Assembly (NCBI GenBank): GCA_002394965.1
Contig: DGVL01000095.1
Location: 35,190 to 62,726 of the forward strand
Reading direction: 5' to 3'
Source of the DNA: Lachnospira sp. UBA4285
GTDB taxonomy: Bacteria; Bacillota; Clostridia; Lachnospirales; Lachnospiraceae
DNA: 27,537 nt
This document shows positions 1-7,985 of this stretch, in pieces; within the stretch, counting starts at the first letter, position 1; each line of letters opens with the position of its first letter. Below the pieces are notes generated by a model, which was not told where the DNA came from, did not search any database, and saw nothing but the letters and a program-made list of their open reading frames with translations. The translations under genes and the position numbers were made by a program.

Positions 1-1045
1 CCCAGGGCTCCATCATCGTCGCATAGTAATGGTAGAAATCCCGGCGGTCGCGGTCCATATCCTCATTGTGCTTCCACGGCTCCGGAATCGTGATCATCAG
101 CGCCAGCGGGAGCGGAATTCCGTTCATATACAGGAACTCCAGCGTGTTGTCCAGCATCGCCGAGTCCGAACCGGTCTTGTTGACGACCGGATACACCTTC
201 TCGATCTCTCCGGCGAACACCGAGCTCTGCATGGTCTCCTCGCGGGCCAGCATACGGTCGATATTGCCGCGGATTGTGTTGATCTCGCCGTTGTGGGCGA
301 TGAATCGATACGGATGTGCCCGCTCCCAGGACGGAGTCGTATTGGTCGAGAACCGGGAGTGCACGATCGCGATGGCGGACGTATAGTCCGGGTCCGTCAG
401 GTCCGAGTAGAACCGGCGAAGCTGGCTGACCAGGAACATACCCTTGTACACAATCGTCCGGGACGAGAAGGAGCAGACATATGTGTCCTCGCCCGACTGC
501 TCGAACTCACGCCGCAGCACGTACAGGCGCTGCTCAAAAGACAGCCCGCGCGCCACCTCCTCCGGGCGCCCCACAAAGCACTGCCAGATCTCCGGCATGC
601 AGTCCAGAGCCGGCTTCCCGAGGATCTGCGGATTCACCGGGACCTTCCGCCATCCCAGGAACGGAACTCCCTCCTTCCCGGCGATGACCTGCATCCTCCG
701 CATGGCGAATGTCCTCTGCATCGTATTCTGCGGCAGGAACAGCATCCCGACGCCAAAATCTCCGGCCGCGCCTACCGCAAAGCCTTCCCTGCGGCACACT
801 TTGTCAAAAAAGTTCTTCGGAATCTGCGTCTGTATGCCGACGCCGTCACCGACCTTGCCCGTGGCATCCTTGCCCGCGCGGTGCTCCAGCTTCTCGACGA
901 TCTTCAGCGCATCATCGACGACCGCCGTGTCCTGATGCCCGTCGATGTTGACGATCGCGCCGATGCCGCAGGCATCGTGATCGCGCCTGTTCACGCCGTC
1001 CAGATATTTCCTGTACTCTTCTTCGCTCATCCGCTTCTGTCTCAT
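1..1045 (-). CDS. gltB: Glutamate synthase large subunit, N-terminal part (runs off left edge)
   Basis: The reading frame stays open for 348 codons to the window edge, so the C-terminus is missing. Near the start it reads DHDACGIGA. Cys26 is the expected N-terminal nucleophile of the class II (Ntn) glutamine amidotransferase domain, which releases ammonia from glutamine. Further signatures are the EHRAGKDATGKVGDGVGIQTQ stretch, HSRFSTNTTPSWERAHPYRF, AHNGEINTIRGN and the NKTGSDSAMLDN block, all typical of GOGAT large subunits. The role is transfer of the glutamine amide to 2-oxoglutarate to make glutamate in the cytoplasm. The start was chosen because GGAGG lies five bases upstream. Cys26 follows a short N-terminal extension, consistent with the cleaved propeptide known in this family. 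An inverted repeat, an extended -10 box and a terminator-like hairpin lie directly upstream. The assignment is firm; only the downstream domains are unseen. Confidence 0.95.
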   Translation of the reverse strand, partial: MRQKRMSEEEYRKYLDGVNRRDHDACGIGAIVNIDGHQDTAVVDDALKIVEKLEHRAGKDATGKVGDGVGIQTQIPKNFFDKVCRREGFAVGAAGDFGVGMLFLPQNTMQRTFAMRRMQVIAGKEGVPFLGWRKVPVNPQILGKPALDCMPEIWQCFVGRPEEVARGLSFEQRLYVLRREFEQSGEDTYVCSFSSRTIVYKGMFLVSQLRRFYSDLTDPDYTSAIAIVHSRFSTNTTPSWERAHPYRFIAHNGEINTIRGNIDRMLAREETMQSSVFAGEIEKVYPVVNKTGSDSAMLDNTLEFLYMNGIPLPLALMITIPEPWKHNEDMDRDRRDFYHYYATMMEPW

Positions 1046-1083
1046 TCCTGCCTCCGCGCTTCCCCTGTGTATCCGGCGTCTGT

Positions 1084-1121
1084 ACTTTAGCAGACGACAG
1101 ATGTCCGTGCATAGCGCACAT
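1084..1121 (-). promoter_or_regulatory. Candidate operator (21-bp inverted repeat) plus extended -10 promoter of gltB
   Basis: On the minus strand the 21-bp sequence ATGTGCG-N7-CGGACAT (1121 to 1101) is an imperfect inverted repeat. The flanks extend the symmetry to CAGATGT/ACATCTG. Eight bases further on is TGCTAAAGT (1092 to 1084), an extended -10 element. Transcription would then start near 1077, about 30 bases before the gltB start. An almost identical module precedes the cstA operon (6488-6524), and a degenerate one precedes the GltS-like gene (7986-8027). The conservation is visible directly; operator function is inferred. Confidence 0.55.
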
Positions 1122-1126
1122 CTGTG

Positions 1127-1164
1127 AAAAAAGCGTCCCCGGAATCAGTCTTCTCCGGAGACGC
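1127..1164 (-). terminator. Rho-independent terminator or attenuator upstream of gltB
   Basis: Minus-strand RNA would form an 11-bp stem, GCGTCTCCGGA with TCCGGGGACGC (one G-U pair), closed by a 10-nt loop and followed directly by six U residues. It could simply end the moxR-vWA transcript. Because a TTGACA box lies about 43 bases upstream and gltB follows, it could also act as an attenuator in a gltB leader. A second possible hairpin, GACG-AAGG-CGTC, overlaps its 5' arm and would be mutually exclusive with it. Confidence 0.8.
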
Positions 1165-1183
1165 CTTCGTCCGCCTTGGTATA

Positions 1184-1212
1184 GAGATACCATATGCCCT
1201 TGCATTTGTCAA
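1184..1212 (-). promoter_or_regulatory. Possible promoter upstream of the gltB leader hairpin
   Basis: A perfect TTGACA (1212 to 1207) is followed after 17 bases by TATCTC (1189 to 1184), a weak -10. The -10 lies inside the perfect small inverted repeat GGTAT-CTCT-ATACC (1191 to 1178). If used, transcription would run into the terminator hairpin at 1127-1164 before reaching gltB. The -35 is clear; the rest is tentative. Confidence 0.35.
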
Positions 1213-1265
1213 CAAAAAGACGGATTTTAAATTATTTTATTCTGTTTTCCGACTGTTTTCTTACT

Positions 1266-2996
1266 TTAATTCCGCAGCTGGTCCCGTATCAGATTCCCGA
1301 TAGTATCCGCAAGCATAGACAGATCGCGGATCCTGGCAAAGTTTCCGCGCCCGTAGACAGACACGCAGTCCGGCAGCTTCCCGTCATCTCCCATGTACAC
1401 GCACAGGACCTGCACACCGGCCATGCGCGCCGCATGCACCTGCGCCTGTGTATCCCGGATCCCGGCGTCCCCGCTGTAGCTCTCCGTCTCCCCGGCGCCC
1501 GTGTGGATCTTCACTACATCGTTCGGCCTGCAGTCACTTAAGATGATGAGCAGCTTGCGGTCTTGCGCAAGCCCCTTCATCTGGCCGGCCGCGATCCGGA
1601 TCCCGAGACCGTCCCGGTTGCTGCCGGATGTGAAATAGCGGAAGATCCGCCGGTCATCCTCCGGCCGGTTGTAATCGCGCAGCTGCGTGAAGATCGTATA
1701 TCCGCTCATGGAGCAGAATGAATTCACACACACCGGGATCTGACATCTGCTCAGGCTTTCCGCGATGATAAATGCCTGCACCGCCACCGTCTTCTGCTGC
1801 TGAATCTGAGACGTCGATGCGTCCAACAGCAGCTGCACCGCCAGCGTCCCGGAGTCTCCCCGAACCGTTTTCCGGAATATCCGCTCGTCCTGCAGGATTC
1901 CGGCGCGCCAGGCGCGGGACGCATCCAGTCTGCCGCTGTCAGAGCACATCCTGAGATCATCCTGCTTTGCGACAATGGTGCTTCGGATCCGCTCGGCGAG
2001 CGCTTGAATAGCAATCTGACAGACCTGCCGGTTCTGGTCGTAGTACTGCTCATTTTCCGTCTGCGCCCGCAGCGCGCGCCGCTGCTTCTGCCCGGACGTG
2101 TTGAAATCCCACTGCATCTTCCCGTAGTCGCCCCGCGTGAAGTGCAGGCGGCACCCCGCGTGTGGGCCCGTGCAGTAGTCTCTGGCCATCTGCCGGACAA
2201 GGCCGCCGTCGTACATCGGCGCACCGTAGGAATTCTCGATATAGCGCCGCAGGCCCTCATCTGTCTGTCCCCGGCGCATCTGCCCTTCTCCCGTGTAGAC
2301 AGGGTCGCCGTTGTTGAGCGAATACTCGTCCACATGTTCCGCTATGCCAAAGACCAGCCGCCGCACCGGCGGCCGGATACACTCCGGCTTCCTGTGAAAC
2401 GCCAGAAAAGGAAACGACAGTGAAAAATGCCTCTTTTCCTCATCATCCTCCGGTTCGCCCGGCTCATGGTTTCTGTCGAAGTTAAACTCCTCCTCAAAGA
2501 GCGCCGTGAGCCTGTCGAGTATTGCTTTTGTGTCAAGCCCCTGCAGACTTTCCAGGCACACAAGGATCCGCCGGTCCCTCTCCAGGGCCAGTTCATACCG
2601 TTCTCCCAGGCAGTGGTGCAGATGCCCTTTCAGGATTCTCTCCGGCAGAGTATCATCTTCCGCGCCCTGAGTCAGTCTCCTTTGGCAGTATCCGCGCCGC
2701 AGCGCCGGCAGGATCCGCCGCTCATCCTTCTCCTTCGCATAGGCTGCATCTTCCATACCGATCCAGAACAGGTTCTCGAATGTGCTCTGAAGACTCATGC
2801 CGCGGAAGCGGTCATAACTCTCGGTGAGTTGTGCGCGGTCAAAGTGCCGGTAGACGGCGCCCACGATGCTGTTCCAGTACAGATCGGCTTCTCCCTGCGG
2901 CGTGTACACGCGAAATCCCGGTTTAATCCCATAATCTCCCGCGGCGCTCCAGATCAGATTGTCAGCCCTGCGTTTTTCAAAATCGGTAATTTTCAC
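1266..2996 (-). CDS. von Willebrand factor A domain protein, NorD/CbbO-like partner of MoxR ATPase
   Basis: This 576-residue cytoplasmic protein has no signal peptide or membrane segment. Its C-terminal third (about residues 385-570) is a vWA domain. The metal-ion-dependent adhesion site is LLLDASTSQ (D392, S394, S396), followed by the NRDGLGIR region and LIILSDCRPND. The N-terminal part is charged and has no motif I recognise. The start codon is GTG, preceded by AAGGGG at six bases and only 13 bases after the stop of the MoxR-type ATPase gene, so the two are co-transcribed. MoxR/vWA pairs such as NorQ-NorD and CbbQ-CbbO work as chaperones that remodel or insert metal into a client enzyme. 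No NO reductase or RuBisCO is visible here, so the client is unknown. The hairpin at 1127-1164 may end the transcript. Confidence 0.8.
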   Translation of the reverse strand: MKITDFEKRRADNLIWSAAGDYGIKPGFRVYTPQGEADLYWNSIVGAVYRHFDRAQLTESYDRFRGMSLQSTFENLFWIGMEDAAYAKEKDERRILPALRRGYCQRRLTQGAEDDTLPERILKGHLHHCLGERYELALERDRRILVCLESLQGLDTKAILDRLTALFEEEFNFDRNHEPGEPEDDEEKRHFSLSFPFLAFHRKPECIRPPVRRLVFGIAEHVDEYSLNNGDPVYTGEGQMRRGQTDEGLRRYIENSYGAPMYDGGLVRQMARDYCTGPHAGCRLHFTRGDYGKMQWDFNTSGQKQRRALRAQTENEQYYDQNRQVCQIAIQALAERIRSTIVAKQDDLRMCSDSGRLDASRAWRAGILQDERIFRKTVRGDSGTLAVQLLLDASTSQIQQQKTVAVQAFIIAESLSRCQIPVCVNSFCSMSGYTIFTQLRDYNRPEDDRRIFRYFTSGSNRDGLGIRIAAGQMKGLAQDRKLLIILSDCRPNDVVKIHTGAGETESYSGDAGIRDTQAQVHAARMAGVQVLCVYMGDDGKLPDCVSVYGRGNFARIRDLSMLADTIGNLIRDQLRN

Positions 2997-3010
2997 CGCA
3001 GACCCCTTCT

Positions 3011-3931
3011 TCAGGCCATGAACACCTCGTCCGACGTAAGCTGTGCCGGGATGCGCACAGCTGTTATGTCCGATATCAGCTTCCGCTCATACCGGTCAAA
3101 GCACTTGTTGACGATCCCCATCTCCAGGGCCTTGCCGGCGGGCAGCCCTTTTCGGATCATGCGCAGGGCAGCCAGAAGGCCGCGCAGATCCAGTGCCTTG
3201 CCTGTGATTTCGCCGCCCTCGCATTTGCTGCGGATCTCCGAGAACAGCCTGGCGAATTCGTCCGCGTATTCCGGCCGGATATCCGGGTACTGGTCGCGGA
3301 TGAGGCGCTGCAGGTTCTCCTGTGATATGACCGGCATCTGCAAGACCATGAAGCGGGATGCAAGTGCCTCGTTGAGTTCTCTCGTGCCGGCATATCCGTA
3401 GTTCATGGTGCCGATAAAGCGGGAGGCCTCGTTCACTTTCACCCGGCCGTAGCCGGGGATATCGATCAGGCGCCGGAAGTCCAGCACCGCGTGGAGCACA
3501 GCAAGAGCTTCGTTTCTGGCCATGTTGATCTCGTCCAGAACGCCGAAGCCGCCATACCGGGCGACGAGTGTCACCAGTCCTTCCCGCAGCTGCACCTGCC
3601 CGTCCCGGAACGTATCCGTTCCGATGAGGGATTCCGCGTCCACGTTGATGTATAAGGAAATGTCCCAGGACGGACGGCCGAAAGCGGCCGCCAGCCCCTG
3701 TGCGAGCACGTTCTTTCCGGTCGCCTTCGGACCGGACAGCAGCAGATTCTCGCCGGCCAGAAGCGCACTGATGGCCTCTTCCCACACATCTCTCCCGTAG
3801 TACATATACTCGGGGACCGGAATTCTGTCCTTCACTTCGCCGGCAACCTTGTAGAATCTCCGGTAATCCTGGATATCCCGGATCATCGCGTCCGGAATAT
3901 CCTGATGCCGCAGGAAATCAAGGATATCCAT
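3011..3931 (-). CDS. MoxR-family AAA+ ATPase
   Basis: This is a 306-residue AAA+ ATPase of the MoxR (NorQ/CbbQ-like) group. Walker A is GPKATGKN (residues 67-74), Walker B is FGVLDEI (129-135), sensor 1 is FIGTMNYGY with Asn177, and the candidate arginine finger is in ALASRFMV (Arg193). An upstream ATG would add 12 residues. I chose the internal ATG at 3931 because AAGGAAG lies seven bases before it and the longer form has no comparable site. The gene is first of a two-gene operon with the vWA protein. ATP-driven remodelling of a client together with that protein is the expected role; the client is not encoded nearby. Confidence 0.88.
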   Translation of the reverse strand: MDILDFLRHQDIPDAMIRDIQDYRRFYKVAGEVKDRIPVPEYMYYGRDVWEEAISALLAGENLLLSGPKATGKNVLAQGLAAAFGRPSWDISLYINVDAESLIGTDTFRDGQVQLREGLVTLVARYGGFGVLDEINMARNEALAVLHAVLDFRRLIDIPGYGRVKVNEASRFIGTMNYGYAGTRELNEALASRFMVLQMPVISQENLQRLIRDQYPDIRPEYADEFARLFSEIRSKCEGGEITGKALDLRGLLAALRMIRKGLPAGKALEMGIVNKCFDRYERKLISDITAVRIPAQLTSDEVFMA

Positions 3932-3967
3932 TCTCCATCTTCCTTTCTTCCAGTATCTGACAGACAA

Positions 3968-3982
3968 GCCGGTGACACCGGC
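3968..3982. repeat. 15-bp perfect palindrome upstream of the MoxR gene
   Basis: GCCGGTG-A-CACCGGC lies between the terminator at 4013-4055 and the moxR start, about 37 bases before the latter. A related half, CCCGGTGTGACA, occurs about 20 bases further upstream. It could be a dimeric repressor site or a small leader hairpin. The symmetry is exact; function is unknown. Confidence 0.45.
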
Positions 3983-4012
3983 GTCGAAGGTCTGCAGATC
4001 TCCCGGTGTGAC

Positions 4013-4055
4013 AAAAAGCGGCCGCTTCTTCCTTTCACGGAAAAGAGGCGGCCGC
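4013..4055 (-). terminator. Rho-independent terminator of cstA
   Basis: On the minus strand GCGGCCGC pairs with a second GCGGCCGC (the 8-mer is self-complementary), and the stem continues with CTCTTTTCC against GGAAGAAG-type pairing. Five U residues follow. It lies 38 bases after the cstA stop codon. Confidence 0.88.
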
Positions 4056-4092
4056 CCGGGTAAACAGTATTCTTCGCGCCAGGCGCAAAAGG

Positions 4093-5841
4093 TCAGGCCT
4101 TTCCGGCAGCCTTTCTTCTGGCCGCCTGCGCCTTGAACGCATTGATGGCCTCAACGACCAGGAACAGCGCCAGGATCACCATGACAATGGCGAAGATGAG
4201 CTGGAACCACACGCCCCACACCGGCGTCTTGATATTGGCGTAGCCGGAGGCAATCGTCGCGATACCGCTCTGAACCTTCATGACAAGCATTGTGATGGTC
4301 GCGCAGAGCATGAAGACCATCGGGACATAGAACATCTTGTTGTTCTTGCCAACCTCACCCAGCCAGCAGCACACGGCAAGAAGCGCAATACCGGCCAGCA
4401 GCTGATTGGCGGCGCCAAACAGCGCCCAGATCGCAGACAGCGACATGCCGCCCAGCGTGGAACCGATGATAACCATGAGAGCTGTCGAGAACAGCGGATT
4501 GGCCAGAAGCTTTCGGATGCCCTTCGCCTCTTTCCAGCTCGCCTCCCCCTCGCGGAGGAACAGCTCGGCGAACATGAAGCGGGACAGGCGGGTTGCCGTG
4601 TCAAGCGACGTCAGGGCGAATACCGATACCGCCAGTGTGAGCATCGCATAGATCCGCGTGTACACAACGCTTCCCTCGTCGCCAAACATCAGGGCGATAC
4701 CGCCCGCAAAGGCCGCCGACGGCGAGCCGAAGCCGCCGCTGACATACTTCTGATACACGGCACCCAGTGCCACAATGGAGATGATGCCCAGAGCGGACTC
4801 GATGAGCATCGATCCGTAGGCGATCGGCTGTGCATGCTTTTCGTTGTCGAGCTGCTTGCTGGTCGTACCGGAGGCGATCAGGGCGTGGAAGCCGGAGCAG
4901 GCGCCGCAGGCAACCGTTACGAACAGTGCCGGGAACATCGGTCCGATGGACGAATTCCATCCGGTGAAGGCCGGAATGTCGAATTCAGCGCGGCCGGTCG
5001 CGGCTGTCGAGAAGATTCCGATGACCGCCAGAATCATCATGGCGTAGAGCAGGAAACTGGAGAGATAATCACGGGGCTGCAGCAGGATCCATACCGGAAC
5101 CAGCGAAGCGATGGCGATGTAAACAGCCACGAAAACGATCCAGCCGGTCCGGTTCATGGCGAAGCCGACGCGCACGCCGAATATCAGCGCTGCCACGATG
5201 CCGATGATGCCGAGTACCGTCGCCGGTCCCACCTTGAGTCCGGCCCGGTTGGTGAGCAGGCCGTAGATGATCGCCAGGAAGATGAACAGAATCGATACGA
5301 TCGCCGTGGTCTGATTGCCGGTCGGCGCACTTACAAAACCAAAATGCGTGCCCGCCGCGAACTGTTCCGGCGTCGTGTAGAATGTCCCGGCCACAATATT
5401 AACAAAAGAAGCGATAACCAGGATCAGAACCAGAAGGCAGAAGAGAATGAACAGTTTCTGCGCTCTTTTTCCCATGGTATCCTTGATGATTTCCCCGATT
5501 GACTTGCCGTCATGACGGATAGACGCAAACAGAGAGCCAAAATCCTGCACGCCGCCGAAGAATATTCCGCCGACGATACACCACAGGAACACCGGGACCC
5601 ACCCGAACACAGACGCCTGAATCGGTCCGTTGATCGGGCCGGCGCCGGCAATCGATGAGAAATGGTGCCCCATCAGAACCTGCGGCTTCGCCGCAACATA
5701 GTCAACGCCGTCTTCCAGCGTCTGGGAGGGGACTTCCCGCTTCGGGTCGATCCCCCAGGTCTTGGCCAGCCATCCGCCGTAGCCGATGTACCCAACGGCC
5801 AGGCAGACAAGCGCGGCAACCAGAATCAATACACCTGTCAT
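4093..5841 (-). CDS. cstA: Carbon starvation protein A (peptide/pyruvate transporter family)
   Basis: The 582-residue polytopic membrane protein has many hydrophobic segments spread over its whole length. It carries the family hallmark GHHFSSIAGAGPINGP at about residues 58-72 and a conserved ACGACSGFHALIASGTTSKQ loop in the middle. CstA-family members import peptides or pyruvate when preferred carbon is scarce; which one applies here cannot be read from the sequence. The start is supported by GAGGAG six bases upstream. It follows a 167-residue hypothetical gene by about 80 bases with no clear terminator, so the two are probably co-transcribed from the promoter at 6488-6524. A strong terminator follows the gene. 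Confidence 0.93.
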   Translation of the reverse strand: MTGVLILVAALVCLAVGYIGYGGWLAKTWGIDPKREVPSQTLEDGVDYVAAKPQVLMGHHFSSIAGAGPINGPIQASVFGWVPVFLWCIVGGIFFGGVQDFGSLFASIRHDGKSIGEIIKDTMGKRAQKLFILFCLLVLILVIASFVNIVAGTFYTTPEQFAAGTHFGFVSAPTGNQTTAIVSILFIFLAIIYGLLTNRAGLKVGPATVLGIIGIVAALIFGVRVGFAMNRTGWIVFVAVYIAIASLVPVWILLQPRDYLSSFLLYAMMILAVIGIFSTAATGRAEFDIPAFTGWNSSIGPMFPALFVTVACGACSGFHALIASGTTSKQLDNEKHAQPIAYGSMLIESALGIISIVALGAVYQKYVSGGFGSPSAAFAGGIALMFGDEGSVVYTRIYAMLTLAVSVFALTSLDTATRLSRFMFAELFLREGEASWKEAKGIRKLLANPLFSTALMVIIGSTLGGMSLSAIWALFGAANQLLAGIALLAVCCWLGEVGKNNKMFYVPMVFMLCATITMLVMKVQSGIATIASGYANIKTPVWGVWFQLIFAIVMVILALFLVVEAINAFKAQAARRKAAGKA

Positions 5842-5921
5842 ACTTTACTCCTCTTTATTCCTTTTTCAGGGATATTTATAATGCAGGCGCCCCGGACTCT
5901 CCCCTGCCCGAGGCGCTCAGA

Positions 5922-6425
5922 TTATACACTTTTCAGATACCGCTTCAGCGTGTCGCCCGTCCGGCTGAAATACCGCCGTCCGGTGGAAAGCTCTGCCACC
6001 GCCGTCCGGCTCTCGCTCCAGCCGCGCAGACCGAACCGGTAACTCCTGTAGTGCCGGGACCTGCGGATCTGCCGCACGGCATCTGCGTCCACCTTCCACG
6101 CCAGAATCACCAGAAGCACATCCGAGTTGCGGTGGTGTGCCCCGACGTTTACGCGCGCAAGCCCCGCATCCCAGGCCTTCTCCTGAAGTTCGGTGAATTC
6201 CTCTCCGGTCAGGACCTCCCGCGTAGCAAAAAAGGCAAATTCCCTTGAATCCATCTCGGTGATCTTCGCCGACCGGATCAGCAGAAACTCTTCTCCGTGC
6301 ATGCGGAATTCCGCTTCCGCGTCAAACGGCACCAGCGGCGCCTCTCGATTAATATCGTAATATCCGGCGAAAACCCGCAGAACTTTTTCAAGTCCTTCCT
6401 TAAGTTCTTCGTCGTGCTGCGCCAC
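5922..6425 (-). CDS. Conserved hypothetical protein (167 aa) upstream of cstA
   Basis: The protein has no signal peptide, membrane segment or recognisable catalytic motif. It is charged and soluble. Its core, EAEFRMHGEEFLLIRSAKI followed by the REFAFFATREVL and HYRSYRFGLRGWSESR segments, looks like a Firmicutes family of about 165-residue proteins that I believe is one of the domains of unknown function (perhaps DUF8052; not verified). The start is a GTG at 6425, preceded by AAAGGGGAG four bases upstream. Upstream in-frame ATG codons would overlap the promoter and terminator at 6488-6589, so they were rejected. Placement directly before cstA and behind the shared operator suggests a role linked to nutrient uptake; that is inference. 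Confidence 0.75.
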   Translation of the reverse strand: MAQHDEELKEGLEKVLRVFAGYYDINREAPLVPFDAEAEFRMHGEEFLLIRSAKITEMDSREFAFFATREVLTGEEFTELQEKAWDAGLARVNVGAHHRNSDVLLVILAWKVDADAVRQIRRSRHYRSYRFGLRGWSESRTAVAELSTGRRYFSRTGDTLKRYLKSV

Positions 6426-6487
6426 TTGTCTCCCCTTTCCTCCCCGCAGATCCTGGCGGATCTGCTTTTTTAAGAAAGTTTTCAAAC

Positions 6488-6524
6488 ATTTTAGCACGCC
6501 GGCATGTCCGCGTCTAGCGCACAT
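6488..6524 (-). promoter_or_regulatory. Candidate operator (21-bp inverted repeat) plus extended -10 promoter of the cstA operon
   Basis: On the minus strand ATGTGCG-N7-CGGACAT (6524 to 6504) has the same 7+7+7 architecture and identical outer arms as the copy before gltB. TGCTAAAAT (6496 to 6488), a good extended -10 box, follows after seven bases. It lies just downstream of the terminator of the GltS-like gene, exactly where a new promoter is needed. No TTGACA-like -35 is present, so the repeat occupies the -35 region. Confidence 0.6.
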
Positions 6525-6548
6525 ATGCTTTTTTGTGGGCGTCACTTT

Positions 6549-6589
6549 AAAAAATTCCCGGCCACGGCGGATACGGCGCGTGACCGGGA
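6549..6589 (-). terminator. Rho-independent terminator of the GltS-like gene
   Basis: Minus-strand TCCCGGTCACG pairs with CGTGGCCGGGA over 11 bp (one G-U) around a 12-nt loop, and is followed by A and six U residues. It lies 72 bases after the stop codon of the transporter gene. Confidence 0.88.
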
Positions 6590-6661
6590 GCAATTTCTTC
6601 GTCTCTGGGGAAGGCTTCCAGCTTCCTCCCTCTGAGCAGTTGAAAATATTCCGCGATTCGA

Positions 6662-7846
6662 TTACTGGAAGATGATCGGGGCGATCACACCGGCGATTGC
6701 AACCGATGCGATGGTCACGGTCGTGAAACCGGCGACGATCAGAGTCGGCATGATCTTATTCAGAAGCTTCTCCGACTTTTCCTCATCCAGGTTGAAGCTC
6801 TCCACGACATCACGGGAGATGATCTCCGTGAGCGGATAACCGAACATGGCAGACAGTGCCGCCGACGCTCCGAGGCGCCAGTCAACGCGAAGGACCTTCG
6901 CCACAAGGGCACCGCCCAGCATCAGAGAGGCAGCTCCGATGATCAGGAAGACAATGGCCGGAGCGAGCATATTGCCGAAGGACTCCAGCGTCAGGCTGCG
7001 GAAGCTGTTCGGCAGCGTCATGACAAGGCCCATGAGCAGGAAGTTCATGTAGCCGGCCTTGCTGAGGGACTGCGGCTCCAGGAAACCAAGCTCTGTGAAA
7101 ATGATACCGAAGATCAGAACCGATACGGCCGCCGGAAACTTGCCGCCCGTTGCGGCAGAAACAAGGGATCCGATCAGAGCGACAATGAGAAGACGGGCTA
7201 CGATGTTGCTGCTGTCGTTCATGATCTGCGGGAAGCTCTTGATGACCTTGAAACTCGGGAAACGGCTCTTCTTGCCGTTCCCGCCCTCATTCAGATACTC
7301 ACCGCTTTTTACGAGGCTGTTCGCATAGGATCTTGCCAGAAGCGAGGAGAGCGGAACAGCAAAGAAAGTCTGAAGCGAGCAAAGAAGCGAGGCAAATGCG
7401 CCGAAATCCGGCTTGCCGGCTGCCTCAGCCGCGTTCGCGACAAGGCCGGTTGCAACCAGACCTCCGGCGACCGGCGGAAGAGCACTCAACGTGTACTCTC
7501 TGCCGAACAGCGGAAGGCCGATCACCAGGAAGAACACAGCCATGACGGCCATGCCGCCCAGGCATACCACAACGGTCTTCCACTCTCTGAGCAGCTGCTT
7601 CAGCTCGATCATTGTACCGAGGTTGGTGACCAGAAGCAGAATACCAAATGAACCGATGACCGACACGACGCCGGTGTTGCTGAGCGTGTCCGACGGAAAA
7701 ATTCCGGTGATGAATGCAACCAGATACACCGCGCTGAGGAACAGGGCTTCAACGATGACCCCCTTCGTCTTCTGCGCAATGACATGACCGATTGCAAAAA
7801 GCACCATGTAAACGGTTATTGCAACCAATGCGTTGTCCCAAGCCAT
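6662..7846 (-). CDS. Polytopic membrane transporter, GltS (Na+/glutamate symporter)-like
   Basis: The 394-residue protein has about ten to eleven hydrophobic segments. There is a glycine-rich PPVAGGLVATGLVANAAEA stretch near residues 130-150 and a polar central loop (ENLNEGGNGKKSR-like region) between two halves. This two-halved layout, with the Gly-rich reentrant-type segment, resembles the ESS/GltS group of sodium:glutamate symporters. The resemblance is by pattern only and the substrate is unproven. A longer reading frame begins 22 codons earlier. The ATG at 7846 was chosen because GGAGG sits nine bases before it and the preceding residues (RRQKLPSRPSS) look non-membrane and untranslated. 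It is a single-gene unit with its own terminator (6549-6589) and a degenerate copy of the shared operator upstream. Confidence 0.7.
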   Translation of the reverse strand: MAWDNALVAITVYMVLFAIGHVIAQKTKGVIVEALFLSAVYLVAFITGIFPSDTLSNTGVVSVIGSFGILLLVTNLGTMIELKQLLREWKTVVVCLGGMAVMAVFFLVIGLPLFGREYTLSALPPVAGGLVATGLVANAAEAAGKPDFGAFASLLCSLQTFFAVPLSSLLARSYANSLVKSGEYLNEGGNGKKSRFPSFKVIKSFPQIMNDSSNIVARLLIVALIGSLVSAATGGKFPAAVSVLIFGIIFTELGFLEPQSLSKAGYMNFLLMGLVMTLPNSFRSLTLESFGNMLAPAIVFLIIGAASLMLGGALVAKVLRVDWRLGASAALSAMFGYPLTEIISRDVVESFNLDEEKSEKLLNKIMPTLIVAGFTTVTIASVAIAGVIAPIIFQ

Positions 7847-7985
7847 GAAACAGATCCTCCCAAATCTTTTACTGTCCGAAGATGGTCTTGACGGCAGCTT
7901 CTGCCGGCGCATTCATCTTCAGATGCAAAGGAATTCTACTCTTTTCTGGCATCGTTTTCAATTCTAATTTAAGATTTTATTCATA

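Noticed and set aside
1133..1191. ANTAR-type antitermination hairpins in the gltB leader
   Set aside because: The small hairpins do not have the required hexaloop with A at position 1 and G at position 4, so ANTAR control is not supported.
29..3401. Long plus-strand frames opposite gltB, vWA and moxR genes
   Set aside because: Codon-biased antisense shadows: no ribosome binding sites, Arg/Pro-rich low-complexity products, and the minus-strand genes have clear motifs.
5880..5921. Terminator between the 167-aa gene and cstA (GCGCC/GGCGC hairpin)
   Set aside because: Short broken stem and no U-run; read-through into cstA is more likely.
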